A stretch of DNA of 64,000 nt, taken from the NCBI RefSeq assembly GCF_001956215.1, contig NZ_MRTQ01000011.1:1-64000 (forward strand). Reading direction: 5' to 3'. Source of the DNA: Paenibacillus sp. FSL R5-0490. Its GTDB lineage: Bacteria; Bacillota; Bacilli; Bacillales; Cytobacillaceae. How positions within the stretch are numbered: position 1 is the stretch's first letter; each line of letters starts with the position of its first letter. Of the stretch, positions 37,378-47,004 are shown piece by piece. The notes under the pieces are model-generated. The model was not told where the DNA came from and ran no database searches. It saw only the letters and a list, made by a program, of their open reading frames with translations. A program made the translations under genes and the position numbers.

Positions 37378-37845
37378 ATGAAAGTCAACATAGCTAATTT
37401 TAAAATTCTTATATTATTGCTAATCATTATCGGACTAAGCTCTGGATGTAATGAAAATCAATTGGATAATAACAATAAAAAGTCTAGTGTTTCGCAAGTA
37501 CATACAGGGAAGCCATTCGATCAATCTATCGCTAACCACGCTAAAGAAAAGATTATAACTAAGGACGAAATTACGGATGTTAGGGCTGTGAATACGGATA
37601 AGGAGCTTCTAGCGGCGATAAAGGTAGAAAATTTCGACCGTTTTCGCTTAAAAAGTATCGAGAAGACCGTAACATCCGACTTGGAAAAAATGTATCCGAA
37701 TCACATGGTTGTCGTTTCGTCCGATAAAAAAATGTTATGGGAACTCCAAAAAATTGAAGAAAGACTGCAAAAAAACAAAACTAATAAGAAAAACCTAAAA
37801 AAGGATTTGAAAAAACTTAAAAATCTTATTAAGGAACAGACGTAA
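37378..37845 (+). CDS. YhcN/YlaJ-family spore lipoprotein
   Basis: Membrane-anchored lipoprotein: signal KVNIANFKILILLLIIIG ends in the lipobox LSSGC. The mature part matches the Spore_YhcN_YlaJ domain (DVRAVNTDKELLAAIKVENFDRF, then a lysine-rich C-terminal coiled segment). The start is ATG 37378, after GAGGTG; the frame also opens at GTG 37369, inside that site. A lipoprotein of this family is a standard member of spoVA2mob operons. Confidence 0.85.
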   Translation: MKVNIANFKILILLLIIIGLSSGCNENQLDNNNKKSSVSQVHTGKPFDQSIANHAKEKIITKDEITDVRAVNTDKELLAAIKVENFDRFRLKSIEKTVTSDLEKMYPNHMVVVSSDKKMLWELQKIEERLQKNKTNKKNLKKDLKKLKNLIKEQT

Positions 37846-37861
37846 AGTGGGGGATGAAGCC

Positions 37862-38341
37862 ATGTCAAATAATCAAAAGAAACAGCTTTCACCAGTCCAG
37901 CAGGAATACCAGGAACTGCAAAAACAGCGCGAAATCAAAAGGCCGGTTGTGAAAAATTGTATAAAAGCCTTTCTAATAGGCGGTCTCATCTGTCTTATTG
38001 GCCAGTTTATTCAGGATTTTTACATTTATTATTTTGATTTTACAGAGCAAACGGCCGGCAACCCGACGGTTGGAACGTTAATTTTTATTACAATGCTTTT
38101 TACTGGTTTTGGTGTATATGACCGAATTGCCCAATTTGGGGGGGCTGGGACAGCGGTACCCGTAACTGGTTTTGGCAATGCAGTCATATCACCTGCCGTG
38201 GAACATCGAACCGAAGGATTTGTCTTGGGCGTAGGCGGTAATATATTTAAATTGGCGGGTTCGGTTATTTTATTCGGTGTTTTTTCTGCCTTTGTCATTG
38301 CCTTAATTAAGACAATTTTAATCAGATGGGGGGGTTTATAA
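37862..38341 (+). CDS. spoVAC: stage V sporulation protein AC
   Basis: Integral membrane component of the SpoVA channel that moves Ca-dipicolinate into the forespore and out at germination. After a hydrophilic, basic N-terminus (about 40 residues) it has about four membrane segments; the conserved FGGAGTAVPVTGFGNAV and SPAVEHRTEGFVLGVGGN stretches identify SpoVAC. ATG 37862 follows GTGGGGGA. Its stop overlaps the spoVAD ATG by one base. In B. subtilis SpoVAC is a mechanosensitive channel. Confidence 0.94.
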   Translation: MSNNQKKQLSPVQQEYQELQKQREIKRPVVKNCIKAFLIGGLICLIGQFIQDFYIYYFDFTEQTAGNPTVGTLIFITMLFTGFGVYDRIAQFGGAGTAVPVTGFGNAVISPAVEHRTEGFVLGVGGNIFKLAGSVILFGVFSAFVIALIKTILIRWGGL

Positions 38342-39360
38342 TGCTTGCAGGCCATCGTACATGGATATTCGAACAAAAGCCCGTCATTATTTCGACTGGA
38401 ACTATTGGGGGACCCTTTGAAGCCAATGGAGCTATACCGGATGACTTTGATACTCTTCATGCTGATTTATGGCTTGGACAAGATTCCTATGAAAAAGCAC
38501 ATAAAGTCCTTTTTGAAGAAGCTTGTCAGAAAGCGATGGAAAAAGGCGGAATCCAAAAGGATCAAGTACAATTTATCTTTGCCGGTGATTTAATTAATCA
38601 AATAACGCCAACCAGTTTCGCTAGCCGGACAATTGGAGCACCGTATTTTGGTTTGTTTGGTGCCTGTTCTACTTCAATGGAGGGGCTTGCATTAGCTGCT
38701 TATATCGTTAATACCAATGGAGCTAAATATATACTGACTGGAGCCTCCAGTCATGATACAGCAGTTGAAAAGCAATTTCGTTATCCAACTGAATATGGCG
38801 GACAAAAGCCTCCTACTGCCCAATGGACAGTCACAGGTGCTGGCGCGGCCCTTTTAAGTGATTCTGGTGAAGGACCAAGTGTTACATCTGCAACAATTGG
38901 CCGTGTAATTGATATGGGCTTAACAGATCCATTTAATATGGGAGGGGCCATGGCTCCTGCTGCGGTAGATACCATTGAGGCGCATTTAACGGAAAGAAAC
39001 ATTGATCCATCTTATTATGATTTAATCGTCACCGGGGATCTTGGCCAAATAGGGCGTGAAGTTTCCCTTGATTTATTTAAAAAGCATGGAATTTCCATCA
39101 GTGAAGAGCGATACCAGGATTGCGGTCTTATGATTTATCGGGAGGGTCAGCCAGTCCTGGCAGGTGCAAGTGGTCCAGGTTGTTCAGCAACCGTCGTTTA
39201 TGGGCATTTATTAAATCGCATGAAGAAAGGAGAATTTAAAAGAATGTTAGTCGTGGCCACAGGTGCCTTATTATCTCCACTTTCTTTTCAGCAAAGCGAA
39301 TCGATCCCTTGTATCGCCCATGCAGTATCCATTGAATATGGGGGGCAATCATCCATATGA
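38341..39360 (+). CDS. spoVAD: stage V sporulation protein AD
   Basis: Soluble, thiolase-fold protein that binds dipicolinic acid on the inner membrane of the spore. Conserved SpoVAD stretches are visible: [38 protein letters not shown] and the C-terminal end. The start at ATG 38341 gives 339 residues, matching the family; the in-frame ATG at 38326 lies within spoVAC and lacks spacing for a ribosome site. Translation is coupled to spoVAC (1 bp overlap) and to the next gene (ATGA overlap). Confidence 0.95.
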   Translation: MLAGHRTWIFEQKPVIISTGTIGGPFEANGAIPDDFDTLHADLWLGQDSYEKAHKVLFEEACQKAMEKGGIQKDQVQFIFAGDLINQITPTSFASRTIGAPYFGLFGACSTSMEGLALAAYIVNTNGAKYILTGASSHDTAVEKQFRYPTEYGGQKPPTAQWTVTGAGAALLSDSGEGPSVTSATIGRVIDMGLTDPFNMGGAMAPAAVDTIEAHLTERNIDPSYYDLIVTGDLGQIGREVSLDLFKKHGISISEERYQDCGLMIYREGQPVLAGASGPGCSATVVYGHLLNRMKKGEFKRMLVVATGALLSPLSFQQSESIPCIAHAVSIEYGGQSSI

Positions 39361-39707
39361 CCTATTTTTGGGCTTTTACCGTAGGCGGTTTGATTTGTGT
39401 CATTGGGCAGATTATGTTTGATGTGTTTAAATTGACACCCGGACATACATTAAGTTCTCTTGTCGTAGCAGGGGCTATTTTAGATGGATTTGGATTATAT
39501 GAACCCTTGATTGATTTTGCTGGTGCAGGCGCTACCGTACCTATTACAAGCTTTGGCAATTCCCTTGTGCATGGGGCTATGCAGGAAGCAGAAAAACACG
39601 GGATAGTTGGTGTACTCACGGGAATGTTTGAAGTAACGAGTTCAGGTATTTCAGCTGCCATTATTTTTGGAATGCTGGGAGCCCTTATTTTTAAGCCAAA
39701 AGGATAA
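39357..39707 (+). CDS. spoVAEb: stage V sporulation protein AEb-type membrane protein
   Basis: Small membrane protein (116 residues, about four membrane segments), homologous to SpoVAC in its [20 protein letters not shown] and [14 protein letters not shown] parts; together with SpoVAC and SpoVAD it forms the minimal conserved channel module. ATG overlaps the spoVAD stop. No SpoVAA, AB, AEa or AF gene is present, as expected for the mobile operon type. Confidence 0.93.
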   Translation: MTYFWAFTVGGLICVIGQIMFDVFKLTPGHTLSSLVVAGAILDGFGLYEPLIDFAGAGATVPITSFGNSLVHGAMQEAEKHGIVGVLTGMFEVTSSGISAAIIFGMLGALIFKPKG

Positions 39708-39719
39708 GGAGGATGTTAA

Positions 39720-39926
39720 ATGACGATTGCATCAAATGTAAAACAGACTCTTGCCAGCCTTAAAGGTGCAGAAGCCGATTTATCCAGCTTAGCACTTAGG
39801 ACTCAAGACTTTGAATCAAAGCGTACACTCCATGAAACCATGATGAGTGTCCATGAGGTAGTAACGGATTTAAAAAAGCGAATAGGTGAAATGGAACGGG
39901 AAGAATTTCAGTATAAAGGTTTTTAA
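39720..39926 (+). CDS. DUF1657 small spore protein, second copy
   Basis: 68-residue helical protein of the DUF1657 family, paralogue of the gene at 37093. AAGGAGG precedes the ATG. It lies between spoVAEb and the YetF-like gene, the arrangement of spoVA2mob. Function unknown. Confidence 0.87.
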   Translation: MTIASNVKQTLASLKGAEADLSSLALRTQDFESKRTLHETMMSVHEVVTDLKKRIGEMEREEFQYKGF

Positions 39927-39957
39927 GAGATATTATTTTTGCTGGGGGTGTTAATCA

Positions 39958-40818
39958 GTGCCTGCATGGTTAGATATTGCCGTACGGTCAATTTTATTTG
40001 TTGTAATTTTATTCTTTATTACGAAATGGTTAGGAAAGAAACAAATATCAGAGTTATCTTTCTTTGAATATGTCACTGGTATTTCTATTGGGAGTATAGG
40101 TGCTGAGGTTGCTATGGGGCTTGAACGGAGCATTTTTCACGGGATCATCGGAGTTATTATCTTTGCAGCGATACCCTTTATCTCTGGTGTACTTTCCTTA
40201 AAAAGTAAAAAGTTTCGTGATTTTGTAGAAGGTACAGGAACTATCTTTATAAAAGACGGAAAAATCATGGAAGATAACATGAAAAAGGAAAGATACACGA
40301 CAGATGAGTTACTGGAGCTGCTTCGCAGGAAGGATGTTTATCAAGTGGCGGATGTAGAATTCGCCGTATTAGAGCCGACTGGAGATTTGTCCGTCATGCT
40401 AAAGAAAGAAAATCAGCCATTAACACCAAAGGATCTAAACTTGGCGATTGCTCCAATCAAAGAGCCTCAGACTGTCATTATGGATGGTGTTATAATGGAT
40501 GAACCGCTTGCCACGATCGGACGAAGCCGGGCCTGGTTATACACTGAATTAGATAAGTTTGGTGTAACGGTCGAAAATGTGTTTCTGGGACAAGTTAACT
40601 CCTATGGAGAGTTAACAGTAGACCTGTTTGACGATCAATTACAAGTCCCATCACCTCAGGATCGAGCCCTAATTCTTTCGACCCTGAAAAAATGCCAAGC
40701 AGACTTAGAGCTGTTTGCTCTTGGAACCGAAGTAAAAGAAGCTAAGCAGATGTATAGTGAAAATAGTGAAAAACTGCAAAAAGCAATTGATAAAGTGATG
40801 CCTATTTTAAAAGGATGA
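39958..40818 (+). CDS. DUF421/YetF-like membrane protein with C-terminal DUF1657-like domain
   Basis: Three N-terminal membrane segments (about 1-80) followed by two YetF cytosolic domains (roughly 85-230, with KDGKIMEDNMKKERYTTDELLELLR). The start is GTG 39958 after GGGGGTG. The last ~50 residues (LKKCQADLELFALGTEVKEA onward) resemble the stand-alone DUF1657 proteins of this operon, a fusion worth noting. In B. subtilis spoVA2mob a YetF-type protein of this layout accompanies increased spore heat resistance and slower germination. Last gene, followed by a strong terminator. Confidence 0.87.
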   Translation: MPAWLDIAVRSILFVVILFFITKWLGKKQISELSFFEYVTGISIGSIGAEVAMGLERSIFHGIIGVIIFAAIPFISGVLSLKSKKFRDFVEGTGTIFIKDGKIMEDNMKKERYTTDELLELLRRKDVYQVADVEFAVLEPTGDLSVMLKKENQPLTPKDLNLAIAPIKEPQTVIMDGVIMDEPLATIGRSRAWLYTELDKFGVTVENVFLGQVNSYGELTVDLFDDQLQVPSPQDRALILSTLKKCQADLELFALGTEVKEAKQMYSENSEKLQKAIDKVMPILKG

Positions 40819-40869
40819 TGATGCATTAACAGTAAAGCAGGACCTATTTATTTTAAAACTAATTAGTTA

Positions 40870-40905
40870 ACCCCTTAGCTTGATTTCAGACTAAGGGGTG
40901 TTTTC
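40870..40905 (+). terminator. terminator of the spoVA operon
   Basis: Stem ACCCCTTAG (40870-40878) / CTAAGGGGT (40891-40899) then GTTTTCC. It could also serve the convergent dsdA gene. Confidence 0.85.
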
Positions 40906-40921
40906 CTATATTATTGTCAAG

Positions 40922-42286
40922 TTATCTGCTTCTATTTCCCGATGCTAATTCCAGCCCTTTTTGATAATATTGTGCCATCATTTTTTCAGGAACCATGCTT
41001 CCGCCTGTCGCCCACACAATATGTGTACCCTTATTCATTGCTTCCGTTAAACCGTGCATGTGTAAATAATCTTTACCTTCACTGCATAATTTACTTGGTC
41101 CAATCAGTCCTGCTAGTGCAGAAGGTTCTAACTGGATGCCCTCTGTATCAACTAGTTCCTTTAATAACTTATAAAGCAGTTCATCGCTGACAGTATAAGT
41201 TCCACCTAGAAACGGCTCTATAGTTTTACCAACAAATCCCGATGGCCTCCCTACAGCAAGCCCATCAGCGTCTGTAAGATTATCAATGCCAATATCTTGT
41301 ACAGAAATTTTATCATGAAGGCCAGTCATTAAGCCGAGCAGCATACATGGCGAGTGGGTGGGTTCTGCAAAAAAACAGTGAACATTGTCTTGAAACAATA
41401 ATTTTAAACCAAAGGCTACGCCTCCAGGACCGCCGCCTACTCCGCATGGAAGGTAAACAAATAAAGGGTGATTTTTATCTATTATGATCCCTGACTCTTC
41501 CAATTGCTGCTTCAATCGAGATGCAGCCACTGCATAACCTAAAAATAGGTCTTGAGAATTTTCATCATCCACAAAATAACATGCTGGGTCACTATATGCC
41601 TGGGATCGGCCTTCTTCTACCGCTTTACTGTAGTCAGCTTCATATTCAATAACTTTGACATTTTTGCTTCTGAGCAATTCTTTTTTCCACTGTTTTGCAT
41701 CAGCTGACATATGAACAGAAACATTAAAACCTAATTTTACACTTATGATGCCAATACTAAGTCCTAAGTTTCCAGTCGAGCCTACTGCGACTGAGTATTG
41801 TGAAAAAAATGTTCGAAATTTTTCACTATCTAAAATCGAATAATCATCTTGAATGGTTAACAATTGATGTTGAAACGCTAATTTTTCTGCATGCTTGAGA
41901 ATTTCATAAATCCCGCCTCTTGCTTTAATAGATCCGGATATAGGAAGGTGACTATCGCATTTTAATAATAATTCTCCTGGAATAGGCTGCTGATAATTCT
42001 GCTCTAAGGATTTTTTCATTGAAGGTATTCTCACTAAAGGAGATTCTATGATACCATTGGATTCTTTTGTTTCAGGAAAAGCTTTAGAGATAAATGGTGC
42101 AAAACGTTGCAGCCTTTCCTCTGCATCTTTTACATCTTCTAGAGTAAGGGGAGATTTTTTAATTCCAGTTTGAAACGTTTCCAGATTAGGATTGATCCAA
42201 AAAACCTCTTCTGTCGATATGAGCTTATTCAGTAAAGGATATTTGTCTTTCCATGCTTTTATTTCTATTCTTTCAATGTCTTTCAT
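40922..42286 (-). CDS. dsdA: D-serine ammonia-lyase (D-serine dehydratase)
   Basis: PLP-dependent enzyme converting D-serine to pyruvate and ammonia. The Schiff-base lysine is K121 in [11 protein letters not shown], an asparagine-type substrate loop is in [15 protein letters not shown], and the phosphate-binding glycine loop is [11 protein letters not shown]. At 454 residues it is full DsdA length. It is convergent with the spoVA operon and divergent from the YhdT/PanF-type genes. No DsdC or DsdX is adjacent. It fits a region otherwise devoted to D-amino acids. Confidence 0.92.
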   Translation of the reverse strand: MKDIERIEIKAWKDKYPLLNKLISTEEVFWINPNLETFQTGIKKSPLTLEDVKDAEERLQRFAPFISKAFPETKESNGIIESPLVRIPSMKKSLEQNYQQPIPGELLLKCDSHLPISGSIKARGGIYEILKHAEKLAFQHQLLTIQDDYSILDSEKFRTFFSQYSVAVGSTGNLGLSIGIISVKLGFNVSVHMSADAKQWKKELLRSKNVKVIEYEADYSKAVEEGRSQAYSDPACYFVDDENSQDLFLGYAVAASRLKQQLEESGIIIDKNHPLFVYLPCGVGGGPGGVAFGLKLLFQDNVHCFFAEPTHSPCMLLGLMTGLHDKISVQDIGIDNLTDADGLAVGRPSGFVGKTIEPFLGGTYTVSDELLYKLLKELVDTEGIQLEPSALAGLIGPSKLCSEGKDYLHMHGLTEAMNKGTHIVWATGGSMVPEKMMAQYYQKGLELASGNRSR

Positions 42287-42765
42287 CTTTTTTATCCTCC
42301 TGATTTTTTGTGCGAAATATATTTCTGAATTTTTATAAATTTTATCATACTTTCAATTTTTTCTTTTTATTTTACATTATTTTAATGGAGCAAATAGCTG
42401 TTAAATTAGCGAGAACATATCTGTATTTGAAGGTTTTATTGATAAGAATGTCTTTCGTAACACTCCGATTGTGATGAGTGCTAATGAGGAGGGCAAAAGA
42501 ACACTGTGATTAAAGTTTATACCCTTGGATTGGTGGAAATCGTCAAGCAAAAATCAGCAACAAAAGTTTTTTATTGCCTACTTTACAGTTGAAAAAATGA
42601 GATTCATGGAAATATTTCTTAACAATCAATTTATTAATAATAATCAAAAGATTAAGATTATTATGTTGACTAATGATATATTGAGTATTTATACTGATAA
42701 ATGAAGTTGTAACGTCAATTTTTATATTGAAATGAAGTAAAAACATCAAAAGGAGGTATTGTTTA
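42287..42765. other. divergent intergenic region dsdA / symporter operon
   Basis: About 480 A+T-rich bases. From about 42405 to the TGA near 42507 the plus strand has a coding look (VFEGFIDKNVFRNTPIVMSA), without a start, and may be the 3' remnant of an unrecognised gene. I see no clear promoter or hairpin. Confidence 0.4.
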
Positions 42766-43050
42766 GTGAGTGATCAAGATGATTTTATTGAGGACAGCAG
42801 GTATTCCCAATGTACGAGAGAAATGTGGGCTACGGTAGGCTTATTTGTAATAAACATTCTTCTTGTCGGGGGTGTATCGTTATGGCTTGGGCTTAACAAA
42901 ACCGCAGATTCAATGACTTATATTCTTGGTTTTCCTGCTTGGTTCTTTTGGGGAGGGATTATGGGCACAGCGATTTTTTGTATCCTTCCTTATTTCATGA
43001 TTAAGTTCTTTTATAAGGATATGTCGATTGAAGCTGAGGATGAAAGGTAG
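42766..43050 (+). CDS. YhdT-family small membrane protein (DUF997), symporter accessory subunit
   Basis: 94-residue protein with two membrane segments, of the YhdT/DUF997 type that is regularly encoded just before a PanF-type sodium symporter. Conserved ILGFPAWFFWGGI stretch between the helices. GTG start after AGGAGG. It ends 11 bp before the symporter gene. Presumed small subunit of the transporter; a direct role has not been shown, to my knowledge. Confidence 0.83.
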   Translation: MSDQDDFIEDSRYSQCTREMWATVGLFVINILLVGGVSLWLGLNKTADSMTYILGFPAWFFWGGIMGTAIFCILPYFMIKFFYKDMSIEAEDER

Positions 43051-43061
43051 GTGCTCACTCA

Positions 43062-44558
43062 ATGAAATGGGATGTTCTTATACCGATATTTCTTACTTTA
43101 ATTGCTACGTTTGCAATCGGGATTGTTCTTCACAAGAAAATGAAGGTTAAAAATGCAAACTTTCAGGAGGATTATTTTATTGGAGGCCGATCTCTTGGAC
43201 CATTTGTATTGACCTTCACTATTTTAGCTTCGGCAGCAAGCGCCGGCACTTTTATCGGTTCTCCAGGGGTGGCATATACATCAGGATTTAGCTGGGTGCT
43301 TATTCTCCTTACACAAGTTGGAATGGGTGTATATATATTAGGGATTCTTGGGAAAAAGTTTGCGATAGTGGCAAGGAAAATTAATGCTGTCACTTTAACG
43401 GATTTTTTCAAGGAAAGATATGAAAGTAAAGCGGTAGTGCTGGGAAGTTCTATCGGGGTTATCCTTTTTATCAGTGCCTATATGGTAGCTCAATTTGTAG
43501 GAGGAGCCCGCATTTTAGAATCAATAACGGGTTTACCCTATAAAACTGGATTACTTATTTTTGGGCTAGCTGTTGTTCTGTATACTGTATACGGTGGTTT
43601 TAGAGCAGTTGCATTAACAGATGCTATTCAGGGCATCATTATGATTTTTGGTGGAGTGCTGCTTTGGATTTTCTTTTTAATTAAAACGGACGGATTTAGT
43701 GGCCTAATAGGAAAGCTAGTTGCTGAACACCCGGAAATGGTAGAATTACCAGGACCGTCAGGAGCAACACCATTAATGCTTTTTTCCTACTTTATGCTTT
43801 TTGGCATCGCAGCCATTGGTTTACCACATGCTTCAGTTAGGGGAATGACCTTCAAAAATACTGATTCAATGCATAAGTCCATAATCTATAGTGGAATGAT
43901 TATGGCGTTGTTTTCCATATTTTTTGCAACTCTTGGTCCGTTTGTAAGGGTTTTATATCCGGATTTATCAGCACCAGATATGGCATTGCCGACATTAATA
44001 TTAGATATAATGCCGGGATGGGTTGCTGGACTCGTACTTTCGGCTCCGCTAGCTGCTATTATGTCAACGGTCAACTCAATGCTACTTGTGACGAGTGCTT
44101 CTGTTGTAAAAGATATATATTTAAATTACATCAATCCTAAAGCAAGTGAAAGAAAAGTAGCTAAGTTATCTTATTTCTCTACCCTGATTATTGGACTAGG
44201 AGTGGTATTGTTTGCTCTAACACCACCAGACTATCTGCAATTTTTAGTAATTTATGCGATAGGTGGACTGGAAGCTACCTTTTTTGCACCCATTGTATTC
44301 GGTCTTTATTGGAAAAGAGCTAATGCATGGGGAGCTATTGTCTCAATGTATACAGGGTTAATCAGCTATATCATTCTTGGTGAGCTTTTTCCGAATCCCT
44401 TTGGAATGCAAACCATTGTAACTGCAACAGCTCTATCCGTAATTTTGATGATCGCTGTCAGCTGTTTAACTCCTCGGCCATCTGAACAAATTATCATCAA
44501 AATGTGGGGAAACAAAAAAGTTGAAAACCCTCACATTAAGAAAACTTCTATAGGGTAA
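43062..44558 (+). CDS. sodium:solute symporter, PanF-like
   Basis: SSS-family Na+ symporter of 498 residues with about 13 membrane segments and the family stretches FIGGRSLGPFVLTFTILAS and GGFRAVALTDAIQGIIM. Its YhdT-like partner suggests the PanF (pantothenate permease) subgroup, but many homologues in catabolic operons transport other acids. The gene lies directly upstream of an N-acyl-D-amino-acid deacylase homologue, so the cargo is more likely an N-acyl-amino acid or D-amino acid. AAAGGTAGGTG precedes the ATG. Confidence 0.88.
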   Translation: MKWDVLIPIFLTLIATFAIGIVLHKKMKVKNANFQEDYFIGGRSLGPFVLTFTILASAASAGTFIGSPGVAYTSGFSWVLILLTQVGMGVYILGILGKKFAIVARKINAVTLTDFFKERYESKAVVLGSSIGVILFISAYMVAQFVGGARILESITGLPYKTGLLIFGLAVVLYTVYGGFRAVALTDAIQGIIMIFGGVLLWIFFLIKTDGFSGLIGKLVAEHPEMVELPGPSGATPLMLFSYFMLFGIAAIGLPHASVRGMTFKNTDSMHKSIIYSGMIMALFSIFFATLGPFVRVLYPDLSAPDMALPTLILDIMPGWVAGLVLSAPLAAIMSTVNSMLLVTSASVVKDIYLNYINPKASERKVAKLSYFSTLIIGLGVVLFALTPPDYLQFLVIYAIGGLEATFFAPIVFGLYWKRANAWGAIVSMYTGLISYIILGELFPNPFGMQTIVTATALSVILMIAVSCLTPRPSEQIIIKMWGNKKVENPHIKKTSIG

Positions 44559-44612
44559 GCATTTATTCCATCCATATAAGAAAAATCAATCTATTATTTT
44601 AGGAGGAAAATT

Positions 44613-46220
44613 ATGTTTGATTTAATCATTAAAAATGGACGTATTTATGACGGAACAGAAAATCCTTGGACAAAATCTGATATTGGGATTAAAGATGGTA
44701 TTATCCGTAAAATTGGCGATTTGAAGAATGAAAGTGCAAATCGAGTTATCGATGCAGAAAAAATGGCTGTCACTCCAGGGTTTATCGATACACATGTACA
44801 CTCGGACCTTCTATGTACCAAACCAGAGATTCATAAAATTAAGGTTTTGCAAGGGGTAACAACAGAATTATTTGGGCAGGACGGGATATCTGTAGCGCCT
44901 GTATCTGAACAAACAAAACCCCTTTGGCAAAAGCAATTAAAGGGGCTAAACGGCGATATTGGAGATTGGCCATGGAATACGATTGAAGAGTACCTTGAAT
45001 TTTTGGATCAATCTAAAATTTCCGGCAATGCAGCTTATCTAGTTCCTCATGGAGCTGTACGTACATTGGTAATGGGATTTGATGGCCGGCAAGCTACTAA
45101 AGAAGAAATGGAGAAAATGAGGGATCTTGTCGAGGAAGGCATGAAACAGGGAGCTGTGGGGTTGTCTTCAGGCCTGGTTTATCCTCCTAATGTATTTTCC
45201 TGCAAAGACGAATTAATTGAAATTTGCAAAGGTGCAGCGAAGTACGATGGTTGCTTTGTGGTTCATATTCGCAATGAAAGCAACAAATCACTAGAGGCGC
45301 TAGATGAAGTTATTGATGTAGCAAGACAATCGGGGGTACGGCTGCATGTTTCCCACTTTAAGGTTGCTGGGAAAATTAATCGATCAAAGTATGAACAGGC
45401 TCTAGTAAGAATGGATGAAGCGAGGTCAGAAGGGATAGAAGTAACATTTGATCAATATCCATATACAGCAGGGTCTACTGTTTTTCATGCTATATTACCA
45501 CCTTGGATGCATTCTGGCGGTACAGCAGAATTGTTGGAAAAGCTAAAGGATTCTAGCGTACAAGCCCGTATAAAAGAGGACTTAAAACATAATTCCGATT
45601 ATGAAAATTGGGTATTGAATTGCGGCTGGGAGAATATCACGCTTACATCCGTCTCAACGGATAAAAATCGGTGGGCTGAAGGAAAGGATATGGTGGAAAT
45701 TGCCAATCTCTTAAATGTTGAACCTGCCGATGCAGCATTCAAACTTCTTCTTGAAGAAAGTGCGGGAATTACTATGCTTGTACACTGGGGTGATGAAGAA
45801 GTAATTACTGGTGGAATACAGCATCCATTACAAATTGTAGGATCTGATGGCATTTTTGGAGGAAAACCTCATCCTCGCTTATATGGTACGTATCCGAGAG
45901 TATTGGGGCACTTTGTAAGAGACAATAATGCCCTTACGCTTGAACAGGCAATACGTAAAATGACCGGTGCTCCTGCTCAATTGTTACGTCTAAAGAAAAG
46001 AGGGTTATTAAAAGAAGGATTTGCGGCTGATATTGTTATTTTTGATCCACTAACCATTCGTGACAATGCTACTTACGAGGATCCGTTACAAGAGCCCTCA
46101 GGTATTAACTATGTAATTGTTAACGGACAGCTGGCTGCAGAAAAAGGGAAGTACTTAGGGGTAACCGCTGGTCAAGTGTTAAGGCGGGAACCTGTATATG
46201 CCGAGAATGTTTCTGTATAA
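44613..46220 (+). CDS. D-aminoacylase/N-acyl-D-amino-acid deacylase-family amidohydrolase
   Basis: Amidohydrolase cleaving the acyl group from N-acyl-D-amino acids, by family. It has H61-x-H63 (FIDTHVHSD), the catalytic-lid region GAVGLSSGLVYPP, HVSHFKVAGK and a C-terminal GFAADIVIFDP motif; 535 residues, family length. Unlike typical D-aminoacylases, the GNCG motif reads GQDG: the zinc-ligand cysteine position is aspartate (D90). AGGAGG precedes the ATG. It is transcribed with the symporter, which probably imports its substrate. The remnant at 36096 is a relative. Confidence 0.87.
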   Translation: MFDLIIKNGRIYDGTENPWTKSDIGIKDGIIRKIGDLKNESANRVIDAEKMAVTPGFIDTHVHSDLLCTKPEIHKIKVLQGVTTELFGQDGISVAPVSEQTKPLWQKQLKGLNGDIGDWPWNTIEEYLEFLDQSKISGNAAYLVPHGAVRTLVMGFDGRQATKEEMEKMRDLVEEGMKQGAVGLSSGLVYPPNVFSCKDELIEICKGAAKYDGCFVVHIRNESNKSLEALDEVIDVARQSGVRLHVSHFKVAGKINRSKYEQALVRMDEARSEGIEVTFDQYPYTAGSTVFHAILPPWMHSGGTAELLEKLKDSSVQARIKEDLKHNSDYENWVLNCGWENITLTSVSTDKNRWAEGKDMVEIANLLNVEPADAAFKLLLEESAGITMLVHWGDEEVITGGIQHPLQIVGSDGIFGGKPHPRLYGTYPRVLGHFVRDNNALTLEQAIRKMTGAPAQLLRLKKRGLLKEGFAADIVIFDPLTIRDNATYEDPLQEPSGINYVIVNGQLAAEKGKYLGVTAGQVLRREPVYAENVSV

Positions 46221-46358
46221 AGATTTACAGAATTTAGCCACTTACCGGAAATCTGCAAATTGAAGAATTCTTGACGATAATGATGTCTTTTTCCCTTCAA
46301 TTAAAGTTATTCAAAATGAAATCCTCTGAGATCAGAGCAGAATGAAGAGTGAAGGTAA

Positions 46359-46484
46359 TTGGGAAAAAGACTATTAATATATCCATTAGAAGAAATAGCT
46401 GAAGCCGAAATTGTATTTGGAAAAAATTTATGGGAAAATGGTATTAAGAATAAGTTAATAAATAAAAAGGCTAGAAAAGACTAA
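46359..46484 (+). other. possible 41-codon ORF or gene remnant
   Basis: TTG-started frame reading GKRLLIYPLEEIAEAEIVFG and ending in ARKD. The amino-acid use looks coding, but the start is weak (GAAGGTAA close upstream), and the end runs into the terminator stem. I do not recognise it; a remnant is as likely as a gene. Confidence 0.3.
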
Positions 46485-46506
46485 CGTCAATTTTCTAGCC
46501 TTTTAA
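46464..46506. terminator. bidirectional terminator
   Basis: AAAAAGGCTAGAAAA (46464-46478) / TTTTCTAGCCTTTT (46491-46504), 14 paired bases with A- and T-rich flanks; ends the D-aminoacylase transcript. Confidence 0.88.
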
Positions 46507-47004
46507 AAAGCAGGGCAGATTACATCCAGGATCTAGTTAGAAAAAACTACTGAGATTTACGTGGAATCCCGGTAGAGCGTCCACTGCATTAGCCAGACGG
46601 GTATAAGGATCCTTCAGAAATCTACTAGGTGCAGCAATATTGCAATGTCAATATCTTGTCCTTTTTCTTGACTTTTTGATAAAGTTTTAGTTAATTTTCA
46701 CTTCTTCAACAGGACAGGATAGTTAAGCAAGGCATAGAATTATAAAATAACCATCCACTACAGCATAATTTTCCGTTTGAAAACCAGCCATCTTGCAAGT
46801 AAAAAAGATTTTGGTAAGGTACAGCGGCAGGTGAGATAGTTAGTCGTAACAGTGATCCCGGTAAGACTGTAATGAAAGCTGAAATATCGTAGAATAAATC
46901 TAATCTTACCAGCTGTACGATAGTTCCCACACGCACCTCTCTATAATTACTTCAACTATTCATATATAATATAAGCAATTCTAAATCCAAAAGGTGAACA
47001 TTCC

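Larger units (their letters stand above)
46221..47004. other. 784-bp intergenic region
   Basis: Holds a possible small reading frame at 46359-46484 and the hairpin at 46464-46506. The rest (46510-47004) has no convincing gene. Near 46960 a TATAAT-like stretch precedes the LacI-family gene. Confidence 0.45.

Noticed and set aside
42543..42749. 68-residue minus-strand frame in the dsdA/YhdT intergenic region
   Set aside because: Very A+T-rich, with low-complexity composition (Ile, Asn, Lys) and no ribosome binding site.
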